This document shows positions 1 through 8,489 of a stretch of 64,000 nt of DNA, piece by piece. This DNA is from Oscillospiraceae bacterium (GTDB lineage Bacteria > Bacillota > Clostridia > Oscillospirales > Ruminococcaceae): assembly GCA_022835495.1 (NCBI GenBank), contig BQOK01000001.1:744001-808000 (forward strand), in the 5' to 3' direction. The notes below the pieces were generated by a model. That model did not search any database and was not told where the DNA came from. It was given only the letters and a program-made list of their open reading frames with translations. Numbering within the stretch: position 1 is the stretch's first letter; every line of letters starts with the position of its first letter. The translations under genes were made by a program, and so were the position numbers.

Positions 1-349
1 GCGTGCTCAGCCCAAAGCCGGCCCCGTATACAACACGGCCCAGACAAAACATAAGAAAGCTGTTGGCAAACACATTGAAAGCGACGCCAAGCCCACCCAG
101 CAGCAGCGCGAGTGCATACGTCCTTTTAAGGCCGATCCGGGCCTGCAGATAAGGGCCAGCCATGGAAAACAGGATTACGGGAAGAAAAATGACCGAGATC
201 CCAAAGCTGCTTACAGTGGAATTGATCTGGTATTCCTGTTCAATCAAGGTTAAAACAGCAGAGGGGTTCATCTGAGCCACATAGAGGGAAAAGACACCCG
301 AAATGATGAGTGCGGTAACAAGATTCAAGTGGGTCTTTTTGGAGAGCAT
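1..349 (-). CDS. MFS transporter, N-terminal part (runs off the window)
   Basis: The minus-strand frame from ATG at 349 stays open to the window edge (116 codons, too truncated for a standard ORF call). The translation begins MLSKKTHLNLVTALIISGVF and continues with hydrophobic spans separated by a short loop reading GPYLQARIGLKR, which resembles the conserved loop between helices 2 and 3 of the major facilitator superfamily. A further span ends in LGRVVYGAGFGLST, like MFS helix 4. It follows the flavoprotein gene by 61 bp on the same strand and probably shares its transcript, so it may import the flavoprotein's substrate or export its product. Substrate unknown; only about a quarter of the protein is visible. 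Confidence 0.75.
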   Translation of the reverse strand, partial: MLSKKTHLNLVTALIISGVFSLYVAQMNPSAVLTLIEQEYQINSTVSSFGISVIFLPVILFSMAGPYLQARIGLKRTYALALLLGGLGVAFNVFANSFLMFCLGRVVYGAGFGLST

Positions 350-410
350 TCTGTAATTTCGTGTCCTTTCTGGCCGCGGATTTTTTGCCCGTTGAAGGGC
401 GGCAGGCTAT

Positions 411-2018
411 TCAAACGCCCTTTGCAGCGTTCATTCCCGCAATACGGCCGAAGGTGAGCGCCAGCGAGTGGCTGAATCCGGGAACGGTAAGGGGGTAGCC
501 GACGGCGACACGGTTGCCCTGTACGTTGCCAGCTGCATAAAGGCCGGGGATGACCTTGCCGGCGGTGTCGTAAACGCGGGTTTCTTCGTCGCACTGGAGC
601 CCGAACAACACGGCGAGAAGATTGGCCGGGGTAAATTTGGCTGCATAAAAAGGGCCTTTTTCCACAGGAAACATGCGTGTGGGATCTTTGCCGAAGTCTT
701 GGTCGTTTTTGTTGCGGCAAAGGGCATTGTAGCGCTCGATGGAGGCCAGAGCGGTTTCCTGGGGCAGGCCGGTGCGCTCGATCAGGTCTTCCAGGGTGTT
801 TGCCCGCAGCAGGCGACCACTTTCCCTCGCCGCTTCGATCAGGCGGGGAGATACGATATTGTCGGTGGTGTTCAGGCCCGCGAATACCTCGCCGGAATCG
901 AATTTTTCGTCTTCAATGACGTAAGAAACAGTGCCGTGGCTCAGGTAGACATGGGGGATTTGCTGGCGCCAGTTGCTGTCTACAAACTGCCAGGCTGTTT
1001 TGTCCGGCAGGGTTTCGAGTTGCTCGTGAATCTGAAGCCCGGGAATATCCTCGTTTACAAAGCGCAGACCCCTGGAATCCAGCATCAAAAAATCCGAGCA
1101 GCCGAACACGCTGCCCATGTGGTGTGCCAGAGGCGCAGGCGGTTGATCCTGCAGTTTGGCGCCGGCCCACAGACCCATTTTATGTCCGTCCCCCGTGTTG
1201 GAGGGATTGTCGTTTTTGTCGTAGCTGTTCCAGTATTGAGGCGTGTTTGCGGAATAGGGCAAAAACCTCTGGAGCATTTTCTTATCGTTCATGAAATCGC
1301 CCGTGGCAAGGATCACGCCGCTTTTGGCAAGCGCCCGAATGTAACCGCCATCTTCGGCTTGGGCGATGATGCCCTGTACACGGCCCCCGTCCCGCCGGAG
1401 CAGTTTGAGCACGCGGGTGGAGTAGAACGCCTGCACGTTGCCTGTGCTTTCCGCAGCCGCCAAGTTTGCCTTTAAGACCGGAACATGCGTGGGGCGGATG
1501 AAAACGTTGTATTGATAACATTTGAACCGCTCGGGTTTATTTTCGTCGAAGGAATCCGGCACAGGGTACCGTTTGGGCTGCACCCAGCACTTACAACCCT
1601 GGGGCGGCGGCTCGGTGGAGCTCTGAAGGACCACAAGATCCGGGTAGGCGCCCACATACCAGTCGAATGCCTCACCCGCGTGCTGGGCCCATTTTTTCAG
1701 AACGGTTTGGCTGGCCTTATAGCCCATCTCCCGCATGAGGTCGTTGACCAAGCTTACCTTGTCGACCTGGCTTCTGCCCCAGGTTTGGGCGAGCTGGCTG
1801 TCGAAGGTCGTAAAGTCGCCGGTTCTGCCCTGTACGGTTTCGCATTTTTCAAACAGCAGTACGCTTGCACCGAGTTCTGCGGCCTGGCGTACGGCAGACA
1901 CCCCGGCAAGTCCACCGCCTACCACGATTACGTCGGCTTCCAACGTGGCCGTTATGGCCGTTTCTGGAATTTCGGGTTCCCTGCCAAGCCAGGATTCCGT
2001 TTTGTAGACATTCACCAT
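411..2018 (-). CDS. FAD-dependent fumarate-reductase-like flavoprotein (FAD_binding_2 family)
   Basis: 535 aa. The start is the ATG at 2018, placed 6 nt after GGAGGG; a longer reading frame to 2111 has no ribosome site. Residues 30-39 are a Rossmann dinucleotide-binding motif (VIVVGGGLAG). Mid-protein there is a DSRGLRFVNED segment, typical of fumarate reductase/flavocytochrome c flavoprotein subunits and 3-ketosteroid dehydrogenases, and the C-terminus (GLYAAGNVQGN ... SLALTFGRIAG) is the usual FAD-binding end of the family. There is no secretion signal, no heme motif and no FMN-attachment domain, so it is probably cytosolic and needs an external electron donor. The neighbours are an MFS transporter downstream and a large LuxR regulator divergently upstream, an arrangement known for inducible reductases of small organic acids or xenobiotics in gut bacteria. 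The substrate cannot be told. Confidence 0.85.
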   Translation of the reverse strand: MVNVYKTESWLGREPEIPETAITATLEADVIVVGGGLAGVSAVRQAAELGASVLLFEKCETVQGRTGDFTTFDSQLAQTWGRSQVDKVSLVNDLMREMGYKASQTVLKKWAQHAGEAFDWYVGAYPDLVVLQSSTEPPPQGCKCWVQPKRYPVPDSFDENKPERFKCYQYNVFIRPTHVPVLKANLAAAESTGNVQAFYSTRVLKLLRRDGGRVQGIIAQAEDGGYIRALAKSGVILATGDFMNDKKMLQRFLPYSANTPQYWNSYDKNDNPSNTGDGHKMGLWAGAKLQDQPPAPLAHHMGSVFGCSDFLMLDSRGLRFVNEDIPGLQIHEQLETLPDKTAWQFVDSNWRQQIPHVYLSHGTVSYVIEDEKFDSGEVFAGLNTTDNIVSPRLIEAARESGRLLRANTLEDLIERTGLPQETALASIERYNALCRNKNDQDFGKDPTRMFPVEKGPFYAAKFTPANLLAVLFGLQCDEETRVYDTAGKVIPGLYAAGNVQGNRVAVGYPLTVPGFSHSLALTFGRIAGMNAAKGV

Positions 2019-2094
2019 ACGATGCCCTCCTGATTTTTTTGCGGCTTGAAGATGGAATTTACTTTTGAGGCGGCCTGGGTGCCGCCTTGCCCCC

Positions 2095-2123
2095 ATTATA
2101 AGGGCGTTCACTGGTTTGGATAA
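2095..2123 (-). promoter_or_regulatory. Probable promoter of the flavoprotein-MFS unit
   Basis: On the minus strand, TTATCC (2118-2123) and a perfect TATAAT (2095-2100) are separated by 17 bp. The -35 is weak, as expected for an activator-dependent promoter, and a dyad lies directly upstream of it. Confidence 0.5.
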
Positions 2124-2126
2124 CTA

Positions 2127-2136
2127 TCACTTGTGA
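2127..2136. promoter_or_regulatory. Candidate operator dyad, TCAC-TT-GTGA
   Basis: A 10-bp dyad just upstream of the -35 of the flavoprotein promoter. The position suits an activator such as the divergently encoded LuxR-type protein. This is inference from position and symmetry only. Confidence 0.3.
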
Positions 2137-2243
2137 CGGTTGTTCGGCCGTGAACCGCTTTTTGCCTGGCGCCGGGCACAGGAGTGAAGCCCAGTGATGC
2201 TTTGTGGCTGGGGTGTTGGACAGGGTTTGGCGAGAGGAAAGTT

Positions 2244-2272
2244 TTGCCTGAAAAATATGCTGTAAATATGCT
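2244..2272 (+). promoter_or_regulatory. Possible promoter of the LuxR-type regulator
   Basis: TTGCCT (2244-2249), 17 bp, TATGCT (2267-2272). It lies in the 369-bp intergenic region between the divergent flavoprotein and regulator genes; AT-rich sequence follows. Moderate match only. The rest of the gap holds no convincing ORF. Confidence 0.35.
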
Positions 2273-2387
2273 GCAAAATATGGTATATATAAAACAATCC
2301 TCCCTGTTTCGAGCTTTTTCGCGGCGGCGAAAGGCTGGAGCCCGCCCGGTTCGAACGGATGGAAGGTGCAAAAGGAGGGAGCTCTGC

Positions 2388-4859
2388 GTGGAAACAAAGG
2401 ACGCCAGGATTTTAAACCGCAGGCGGATCAACAAAAGTTTGAATAAGATATATTCTTATCCCTTGTTTGTTCTTCAGGCGCCCATCGGCTATGGGAAGAC
2501 CGTTGCCATCAAGAGCTTTTTAAGATCCAAAAGCTCCGATGTGATTCAGATTTCGCTCTCGGGTACAAGCGGTTCAGCAGACTACGTGTGGGAGAGACTG
2601 TGCCGCAGGATGGAAAAGATCTTTCCGCAGCTTGGCAGGCGGCTAAAAAAGGTGGGGCGCCCCGGCACGGCGGGAAAGACTGCCTGCGCCGTTGAGCTTT
2701 TGAGCGGATGGACATTCGAAAAACCACTGCTGGTTGCGATTGACGATTTTCAGCTGATGGAAAACGGTGATTTTTTGCAGTTCATTGAGCTTGTGGCGAA
2801 AGAGAGAATCGGCAATCTGCATTTTATCCTTTTAACACGGGAGACCGCAGATTCCACCCTGTTGGAATACGCCCAAAAACAATTGTGCTATATCTTTACA
2901 GAGAAGGAATTGAAATTTACCCGCGAGGAGATCGAGGCATATTTCAACCTGATGGAAGTACCGGTCACGAGCGAGGATATGGACAAGATCTGCAGGTACA
3001 CCGACGGTTGGATCGCCATGGTGCGCCTGGCACTGCAGAGTGTCGGGCAGGGGCTGCCCCTGGACAAGACAAGCGCGCTGGAAGAATTTATTGAAACAAA
3101 TGTTTATGGGAAGTTGAACGACACCCAGAAAAAGGTTTTGCTCAAGCTCTCGCTGCTGGGTGAGTTTTCGGCGGGGATGGCGATGTGGGCCCTTGAGGAA
3201 AAAGAAGAACAGCAATGTTTGAAAAAGCTGATAGGAGGTAAAACATTTCTCTCGCTGGACGAGCGCTCAGGCAGATATAGGGTGGGGAGCCCGCTGGAGG
3301 CTTTTCTGGTAAACAAGGGGCAATGGGAGGCCATTCAGCGCAGCGCGTTGTTTAACCGGGCGGGCGATTGGTATATCCGCAGCGGAAGGTACAAAAGCGC
3401 GTTCGAATATTACTATCGTTCGGGGAACAGAGAGGCGATCCTGAAAATCCTCGACCCGGACAATGCGCCGGAGATCCCCTATGATCAGTTTGATCAGATC
3501 CAAAGGGTGTTTGAAAACCTGCCCAAGGATCTTTGTATGAAATATCCGGTGGCTTATCTAAAATACATCCGTATTTTTGCACTGCGGGGTGAGCCGAATC
3601 AATGCAAAAGCCGCCTGATCGTAATGAGGGAGGACGTGAAAGGATCCGGGTTCAGCGAAGGCATCAAAACACTGCTGCTGGCCGAGATCGAGGTGCTATG
3701 GACCTACCTGTACTTCAACGACATGGAAAAAATGTTGGAAGCCAGTTTAAAAGCGCTGCGCCTTTTTGACGGCGGGCGCTCGAGCATTGTAACCAAAAGC
3801 GCGGATTTTTCGTTTGGTTCGCCACAGCTGCTGTTTTCTTATTTCAGGGAAAAAGGCAAGATGTTCCACACGATGCAGTTCATTGCCAATAATTTTGACG
3901 TTCTTCAGTTGGTGTTCGGCGGCTGCGGAACGGGGTGCGACTCACTGGTGAAAGCGGAATACGCTTTGGAAACCGGACGGTTCGAGGAGGTGGAGCTCAA
4001 CGCGCGCAAGGCGATTTATAAGGCCAGGGATGCAGAGCAGAACTCCATTGTTTTATGTGCACAGTTTGCATTGGCCCGGCTTTTTATCAATGCAGACCGA
4101 ATGAGCGAGCTGGAAGCTGTGCTGAAAAGCATGCGGCAGGAAGCGGCGGGGGGAACGAACCCGGTGCTTTCCACCACCCGAGAACTGATAGAGGCTTATC
4201 TTGCGGCCTGCCTGCGAAAACCCGAAAAGATAGCGCCCTGGATCCTGCAAGGGGATGCGGCGAATGCAAGTTTTCTGTCGCAAGGCAAGCCATATTACTA
4301 CATCGTTTACGGAAAGGTGTTGCTGCTGGGCGGTGAGTATCTGAAGTTGGCCTCTCTGTGCGAGTTGATGCTGATGCTTTACGGCGAGAGCGGCAACCAG
4401 TTGGGCATTTTGTATACCTGCGTTTATCAATCCATCGCACAGTTTCACCTGCATGGGGCCGGCGCGGCGGGAAAGGCGCTGGCGGAGGCCCTTTTGCTGG
4501 GCCAGGCCGACAATATTATTTTGCCGTTTGCAGAGAACGCCTGTTATATTGCGGGCTTTCTTGAAGAGGGCGCAAAGGAGGCCGGATGCAGCAGGTCTTA
4601 CACCGATCGGCTGCTGGCCTGCTGTGACGGTTACGAGCGGTCGGTCAAACGCGTTCAGGCCGGGCATATTGATCTTACCGAGCGGGAAAAAGAGGTACTG
4701 CGGCTGCTGGAAAGAGGATGGAAACACTCGGACATTGGCAAGGAGCTGTTTGTTTCGGTAACGACCATTCGGTATCATGTGCGAAACATTTACACAAAGC
4801 TTGAGGTCAATGACAAGGTTTTGGCGATCAAAAAGGCACGAAAACTAAAGCTGATTTAG
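2388..4859 (+). CDS. Large LuxR-family ATP-dependent regulator (MalT-like)
   Basis: 823 aa from the GTG at 2388, which sits 8 nt after AAAGGAGGGAG; the open frame extends upstream to 2184 but without a ribosome site. A P-loop (PIGYGKT, residues 32-38) and a Walker B-like strand (LLVAIDD, 114-120) mark an N-terminal STAND-type NTPase. The middle is helix-rich and TPR-like, and the last 60 residues (LTEREKEVLRLLERG ... YHVRNIYTKLEVNDK) are a LuxR/GerE helix-turn-helix. This is the MalT/AcoK layout, in which ligand and ATP drive oligomerisation and promoter activation. It is divergent from the flavoprotein-MFS pair and likely activates it, and possibly also the sugar-type operon downstream. Ligand unknown. 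Confidence 0.88.
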   Translation: METKDARILNRRRINKSLNKIYSYPLFVLQAPIGYGKTVAIKSFLRSKSSDVIQISLSGTSGSADYVWERLCRRMEKIFPQLGRRLKKVGRPGTAGKTACAVELLSGWTFEKPLLVAIDDFQLMENGDFLQFIELVAKERIGNLHFILLTRETADSTLLEYAQKQLCYIFTEKELKFTREEIEAYFNLMEVPVTSEDMDKICRYTDGWIAMVRLALQSVGQGLPLDKTSALEEFIETNVYGKLNDTQKKVLLKLSLLGEFSAGMAMWALEEKEEQQCLKKLIGGKTFLSLDERSGRYRVGSPLEAFLVNKGQWEAIQRSALFNRAGDWYIRSGRYKSAFEYYYRSGNREAILKILDPDNAPEIPYDQFDQIQRVFENLPKDLCMKYPVAYLKYIRIFALRGEPNQCKSRLIVMREDVKGSGFSEGIKTLLLAEIEVLWTYLYFNDMEKMLEASLKALRLFDGGRSSIVTKSADFSFGSPQLLFSYFREKGKMFHTMQFIANNFDVLQLVFGGCGTGCDSLVKAEYALETGRFEEVELNARKAIYKARDAEQNSIVLCAQFALARLFINADRMSELEAVLKSMRQEAAGGTNPVLSTTRELIEAYLAACLRKPEKIAPWILQGDAANASFLSQGKPYYYIVYGKVLLLGGEYLKLASLCELMLMLYGESGNQLGILYTCVYQSIAQFHLHGAGAAGKALAEALLLGQADNIILPFAENACYIAGFLEEGAKEAGCSRSYTDRLLACCDGYERSVKRVQAGHIDLTEREKEVLRLLERGWKHSDIGKELFVSVTTIRYHVRNIYTKLEVNDKVLAIKKARKLKLI

Positions 4860-4876
4860 AACTGTATTAACACAGC

Positions 4877-4922
4877 AAAAGCGCCTTTTAAGACGGGGGA
4901 TCCCGCCTTAAAAGGCGCTTTT
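4877..4922 (+). terminator. Terminator after the LuxR-type gene
   Basis: Long inverted repeat built on AAAGCGCCTTTTAAG and its complement around a GGGGGATCCC core, ending in TTTT. Confidence 0.8.
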
Positions 4923-5028
4923 ACCGTTCTGTCCGCCGTGGGGGGCGCCCAGGTGCGAAGAGGGCAGATTGCCGGTTTTGAAGGCCCTACTGTCAGTATT
5001 GATAGTTAGAAAATAAGGCGGGTTACTC

Positions 5029-5034
5029 TATAAT
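5029..5034 (+). promoter_or_regulatory. -10 box (TATAAT) for the SnoaL-SIS-kinase-SDR operon
   Basis: Perfect TATAAT 78 bp before the first gene; the -35 at 17 bp (TTAGAA) is poor, which would fit activator-dependent control. No other promoter is obvious between the terminator at 4922 and the gene. Confidence 0.4.
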
Positions 5035-5112
5035 AACTGCAGATGGCTCCTTTGCAGACAGGCAGCGCGCAGCAAAAGGGCAAGAAATCAAACTGAAAGG
5101 GGATTGGCTGGG

Positions 5113-5568
5113 ATGAGCGGCAATCTGGAGCTTATAAAGCGATCGTACGCCAGCAGTGCTTCGGGTGACCGGCCCGGGATCGTGCGGGATTTCAGCGAAA
5201 AAGGCGTTTGGATCGAGATGGCGGGAGCTCCGCACAGCGGAATGTTTACGGGCCCCCAGGAGGTGCTGGAGCATGTTTTTGCTGGCAGCGTGGATGAATG
5301 GGAGCGGTTTGCATGCATTCCGGAAGATTACTTTGAGGACACCGAGCGGGGTGTGGTTGTAATGGTGGGCCACTACGAAGGAGTCCACAAAATAAGCCGC
5401 AAAAGTATGTGGGTCAGAACGGCCCATGTGTGGCGCGTTGAAAAAGGCAAAATTGTGCGCTATGAACAATTTGCAGATACAAAGCTGCTTTGGGACGCCG
5501 TGGTACCCGCGCCGGACGGTGCTTACCCACACCTTGTAAAAAGCAGCATGCTACAGGCCGAAAAATAA
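5113..5568 (+). CDS. SnoaL/NTF2-like small protein
   Basis: 151 aa. The ATG at 5113 is preferred over the in-frame TTG at 5104, because the AAAGGGG ribosome site ends 10 nt before the ATG but abuts the TTG. The sequence has the feel of an NTF2-like/SnoaL fold: an N-terminal helix (LELIKRSYASSASGD), then alternating strands with GVWIEMAGAPHSGMFTGPQEV and a C-terminal VWRVEKGKIVRYEQFADT strand pair. Such proteins are small-molecule isomerases, hydrolases or ligand binders. It is the first gene of an apparent four-gene operon with SIS, sugar kinase and SDR genes 9-28 bp apart, so a sugar-derived substrate is plausible. Confidence 0.6.
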   Translation: MSGNLELIKRSYASSASGDRPGIVRDFSEKGVWIEMAGAPHSGMFTGPQEVLEHVFAGSVDEWERFACIPEDYFEDTERGVVVMVGHYEGVHKISRKSMWVRTAHVWRVEKGKIVRYEQFADTKLLWDAVVPAPDGAYPHLVKSSMLQAEK

Positions 5569-5595
5569 GTGGAAAAGGCGGTGCATTAATAAAAT

Positions 5596-6663
5596 ATGTC
5601 TGTGGAAAAAATGTATCCATACTGGACCAAACAGCCAAAGGTGCTGACCGCTGTGATACAGGAACGGGCGGCGCTTACGAAAGAATTTGTCCGGCTGTTC
5701 TTGGATACAGCGCCGGACCGGCTGTATTTGATTGGAAGCGGTTCGTCGTTTAACGCGGCGAAGGCGGCCGCTCCATTTATGGAAGAAATATTGGGGATTG
5801 AAGCCGGTGCATTTACCCCTACAAGACTTCCGGGGATTTTCAGCAAAAAGCCTCTGGTCGTTTTTCTGTCGCAGGGGGGCTCGTCAACCAACATGCTGGC
5901 CGCAGCTGACACCCTGGCGCATAAACCTTCCATCGCCGTTACCGGCGAAAGGGAGTGTGAGCTGGCAAAGCATGTGAAAAAACATATGCTCATCGGCTGC
6001 GGGGAGGAGTTGGCAGGGCCTAAAACCATGGGATATACCGCCTCGGTAATGTGCCTGTATCTATGTGCGCTGGAAGCCGGCCGCGCGGCGGGCCGGACGG
6101 CCAACAAAAAATACAGCACGGTCCTTGACACCCTGCTGCAAGCGTGTGAGAACATGCCCTGCAACTTAATGCGCACGGAGGAGTGGTTCCAAGAGAAGCT
6201 GGAGCAGTTAAAGGGAATAAAGAAGTACGTTTTGGTGGGAACAGGTTATGCCGCGGCGGCGGCGGCCGAGGGAGCGCTCAAAATCCTGGAAACCGTGCGT
6301 GTTCCTGCACTGGCCTATGAATTTGAGGAATACCTGCACGGCCCCATTTTCGCCACCGATGCCGGGCTTGGCGGAATCTTTTTTGTTTCAAAAGAGGAAA
6401 GGAAACGCCTTTTCACCCTTGCAAAGTGCCATGCGGCTTATTCGGGTTACACCTTTGTGATCACTTCGGAGGAGGCCGCGCTGGACGCTCGCTGCCTTGC
6501 ACTGAGGATGACCGGAGCGCCGTACACCGAGGTTTTTGAGTTCCTGCCAGCGCCGCAGCTTATGGCCGCGCGGCTGCCGGAGATCCTGGAGATTCCAGAC
6601 GGACTGGCTGTATTCCGGGAATTTTCAAAGCAGTGGCCTACAAAATTTGGCCACGGCAGATAA
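5596..6663 (+). CDS. SIS-domain sugar isomerase/deaminase-like protein (GlmS C-terminal type)
   Basis: 355 aa with two SIS (sugar isomerase) domains. The first contains YLIGSGSSFNAAKAA (about residues 44-58) and LSQGGSSTNM (about 95), the Ser/Thr-rich phosphosugar-binding loops. The second starts near residue 205 (YVLVGTGYAAAAAAEGALKILE) and carries the EFEEYLHGP motif typical of glucosamine-6-phosphate synthase isomerase domains and FrlB/AgaS relatives. There is no glutaminase domain, so it is not GlmS itself. Likely it isomerises, deaminates or deglycates an amino-sugar phosphate. The kinase gene begins 17 bp after its stop, which suggests the kinase supplies its phosphosugar substrate. Confidence 0.8.
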   Translation: MSVEKMYPYWTKQPKVLTAVIQERAALTKEFVRLFLDTAPDRLYLIGSGSSFNAAKAAAPFMEEILGIEAGAFTPTRLPGIFSKKPLVVFLSQGGSSTNMLAAADTLAHKPSIAVTGERECELAKHVKKHMLIGCGEELAGPKTMGYTASVMCLYLCALEAGRAAGRTANKKYSTVLDTLLQACENMPCNLMRTEEWFQEKLEQLKGIKKYVLVGTGYAAAAAAEGALKILETVRVPALAYEFEEYLHGPIFATDAGLGGIFFVSKEERKRLFTLAKCHAAYSGYTFVITSEEAALDARCLALRMTGAPYTEVFEFLPAPQLMAARLPEILEIPDGLAVFREFSKQWPTKFGHGR

Positions 6664-6679
6664 AGGAGGGAGGATTTAC

Positions 6680-7615
6680 ATGCAGTATGTGCTGGGGATC
6701 GACAGCGGGGGCACTAAATATCTGGTCAAGGCCCTGGATCTTGCGGGAAACACCCTTGCCGAATTTGTGGGGGAGCCCGCCAGCCACTACCGGGTTTCGG
6801 AAGAAGAAGCATTCCGAAGGATTGAACACAACATTGACCGCTGCATTGCACAGTTTGGCGGAAAACGGCAGAATTGTGCCTACATCGTTTGTGGTACGAC
6901 GGGACTTGATTCTGACCGTGACCGGCGAACGATTGAGTCGCTTTACCGCGCGCTGCAAGGATTCTGCTGCCCCGAACTTTGTGTGAACGATGCGGAGGTT
7001 GCGCACTTTGCAGCGACAGGCGGCGTGGGTGTGCTTGTGATCTCGGGTACGGGTTCGATTGCGTACGGCCGGAATTACAGAGGGGAAACGGCCCGAAGCG
7101 GGGGATGGCCGCTCTGCATTTTTGGGGACGAGGGTTCTGGAGCCTGGATCGGCGGCCAAGCGCTGCATCACCTGTCGCTTTGGTTCGACGGCGATGTGCC
7201 GGGCTCCTGCCTGACCCGGGACCTTTGCGAAATCCTGCACATACAGGACAGAAAAGACCTGCTGGAGGTCTGCCGGGGGATCGGTGGCAGTGAATGGAAG
7301 GACCCCGGCCTGGCGGCCTTGGTGGATCGCGCTGCCGATGAGGGCGACCCGGCCGCCGCCGGGATCATTGAAGCCGCGGGACGGCAGACCTGCCAGCTGG
7401 CGTATAGGGTTATTGCACGGCTCCGACTGGACCAGGAGGGCCCCTTTAAAGCAGGGGCATGGGGCAGCGCCATTACAAAAAGCCGCCTGCATTTTACAGC
7501 GTTTCGGCGGGAACTGCAGGTCAAATATCCCGATGCAGAGGTGTTTATTTCTGATTGCGACGCGGCCACGGGCGCGGGCCGGCTTGCGCTGCACAGGCTG
7601 AAGGCGGGGCTGTAA
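6680..7615 (+). CDS. BadF/BadG-family ATPase, probable N-acetylglucosamine-type sugar kinase
   Basis: 311 aa from ATG 6680, 9 nt after AAAGGAGG; the frame is open further upstream but inside the SIS gene. It shows the actin/hexokinase-fold signatures: phosphate 1 motif GIDSGGTKY at the N-terminus, VCGTTGLDS in the first third, phosphate 2-like VISGTGSIAYG, FGDEGSGAWIG after it, and an adenosine-type FKAGAWGSAI near the end. That order is found in N-acetylglucosamine kinases of the BadF/BadG/BcrA/BcrD family. With the SIS protein before it, it most likely phosphorylates an amino sugar or related carbohydrate. Confidence 0.82.
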   Translation: MQYVLGIDSGGTKYLVKALDLAGNTLAEFVGEPASHYRVSEEEAFRRIEHNIDRCIAQFGGKRQNCAYIVCGTTGLDSDRDRRTIESLYRALQGFCCPELCVNDAEVAHFAATGGVGVLVISGTGSIAYGRNYRGETARSGGWPLCIFGDEGSGAWIGGQALHHLSLWFDGDVPGSCLTRDLCEILHIQDRKDLLEVCRGIGGSEWKDPGLAALVDRAADEGDPAAAGIIEAAGRQTCQLAYRVIARLRLDQEGPFKAGAWGSAITKSRLHFTAFRRELQVKYPDAEVFISDCDAATGAGRLALHRLKAGL

Positions 7616-7631
7616 AACAGGAGAGATGAAG

Positions 7632-8399
7632 ATGAGAGCTGTACTTGTTACCGGGGCCGCGTCGGGCTTGGGGCGGCACCTGGCGCTTGCGTATGCCCAG
7701 GAAGGCTGCCGGGTGTATGCGGTCGACCGGGACCGAACCAAGTTGAAAACATTGGAAAGTGAACAGATCCGCCCTGTTCCGATGGATATCACCCAACCGG
7801 AGGCCTGGGAGGAAGAGGCGCTGCCGCGGATTGAACAGGGCGGAGGCCTGGACGCCGTTGTGGCCTGCGCGGCCGTGATGCGGCTGGGAAGCGCCGAAAG
7901 CTGTTCCCTGGAGGACTGGCAGTTTGTGAACGGCGTTAATTTGACAGCGCAGTTCATTACCGCGAAAAAAACATTAAAATACTTAAAGGCCAGCCGGGGC
8001 AGTATCCTTTTTATAGGCTCGCCCGCCGCCAGGCTGGCCGTTCGGGACGAGGTGTGCTATGTTACCTTCAAACACGCTTTATGTGGACTGAGTAAGTCGA
8101 TTGCGTTTGACTTCGGGGGCGAGGGGGTGCGCTCGAACGTGCTGCACCCCGGCTGGATGCGCACGGCGATGTCAGACCAGGAGATGCAGGAGATTATGGA
8201 ACGGCGGAACCTTTCGTTGGACGAGGCCTATGAGTATGTGACACGTTTTGTGCCGCTGAAGCGCCCCGGCAGCCTGCAAGAGATCGCCCGCGCCGCGCTG
8301 TTTTTGACCTCTGAGCAAGCTTCGTACATTTCCGGCGCCGAACTTATGGCGGACGGCGGGCTAACAGTTGTAGACCCCGGAATGATCGGCTTTTTGTAA
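7632..8399 (+). CDS. Short-chain dehydrogenase/reductase (SDR)
   Basis: 255 aa. AGGAGAG at 7619-7625 favours the ATG at 7632 over the ATG at 7626, which would leave no spacing. Classical SDR features: TGAASGLG cofactor loop near the N-terminus, VDRD acidic end of strand 2 (NAD preference likely), catalytic Ser130 (IGSPAA), Tyr143 and Lys147 (YVTFK), and a C-terminal YISGAELMADGG. Classical SDRs interconvert alcohols and ketones. It is the last gene of the SnoaL-SIS-kinase operon, 16 bp after the kinase, and may oxidise or reduce a polyol or sugar intermediate. Substrate unknown. Confidence 0.88.
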   Translation: MRAVLVTGAASGLGRHLALAYAQEGCRVYAVDRDRTKLKTLESEQIRPVPMDITQPEAWEEEALPRIEQGGGLDAVVACAAVMRLGSAESCSLEDWQFVNGVNLTAQFITAKKTLKYLKASRGSILFIGSPAARLAVRDEVCYVTFKHALCGLSKSIAFDFGGEGVRSNVLHPGWMRTAMSDQEMQEIMERRNLSLDEAYEYVTRFVPLKRPGSLQEIARAALFLTSEQASYISGAELMADGGLTVVDPGMIGFL

Positions 8400-8430
8400 G
8401 AAAGCGGTTTTGGAAGCCGCCCTATGAGGG

Positions 8431-8482
8431 AACAAGAAACGGAAGCGGCGGGCCTTATGGCCCGCCGCTTCCGTTTCTTGTT
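8431..8482. terminator. Bidirectional terminator between SDR gene and proS
   Basis: Perfect 24-bp stem (AACAAGAAACGGAAGCGGCG... and complement) with a TTAT loop. Purine-rich and pyrimidine-rich ends serve both convergent genes. Confidence 0.85.
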
Positions 8483-8489
8483 ATTTGAA

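Noticed and set aside
468-1475. 335-codon plus-strand frame inside the flavoprotein gene
   Set aside because: Antisense to a gene with clear FAD-binding motifs; no ribosome site.
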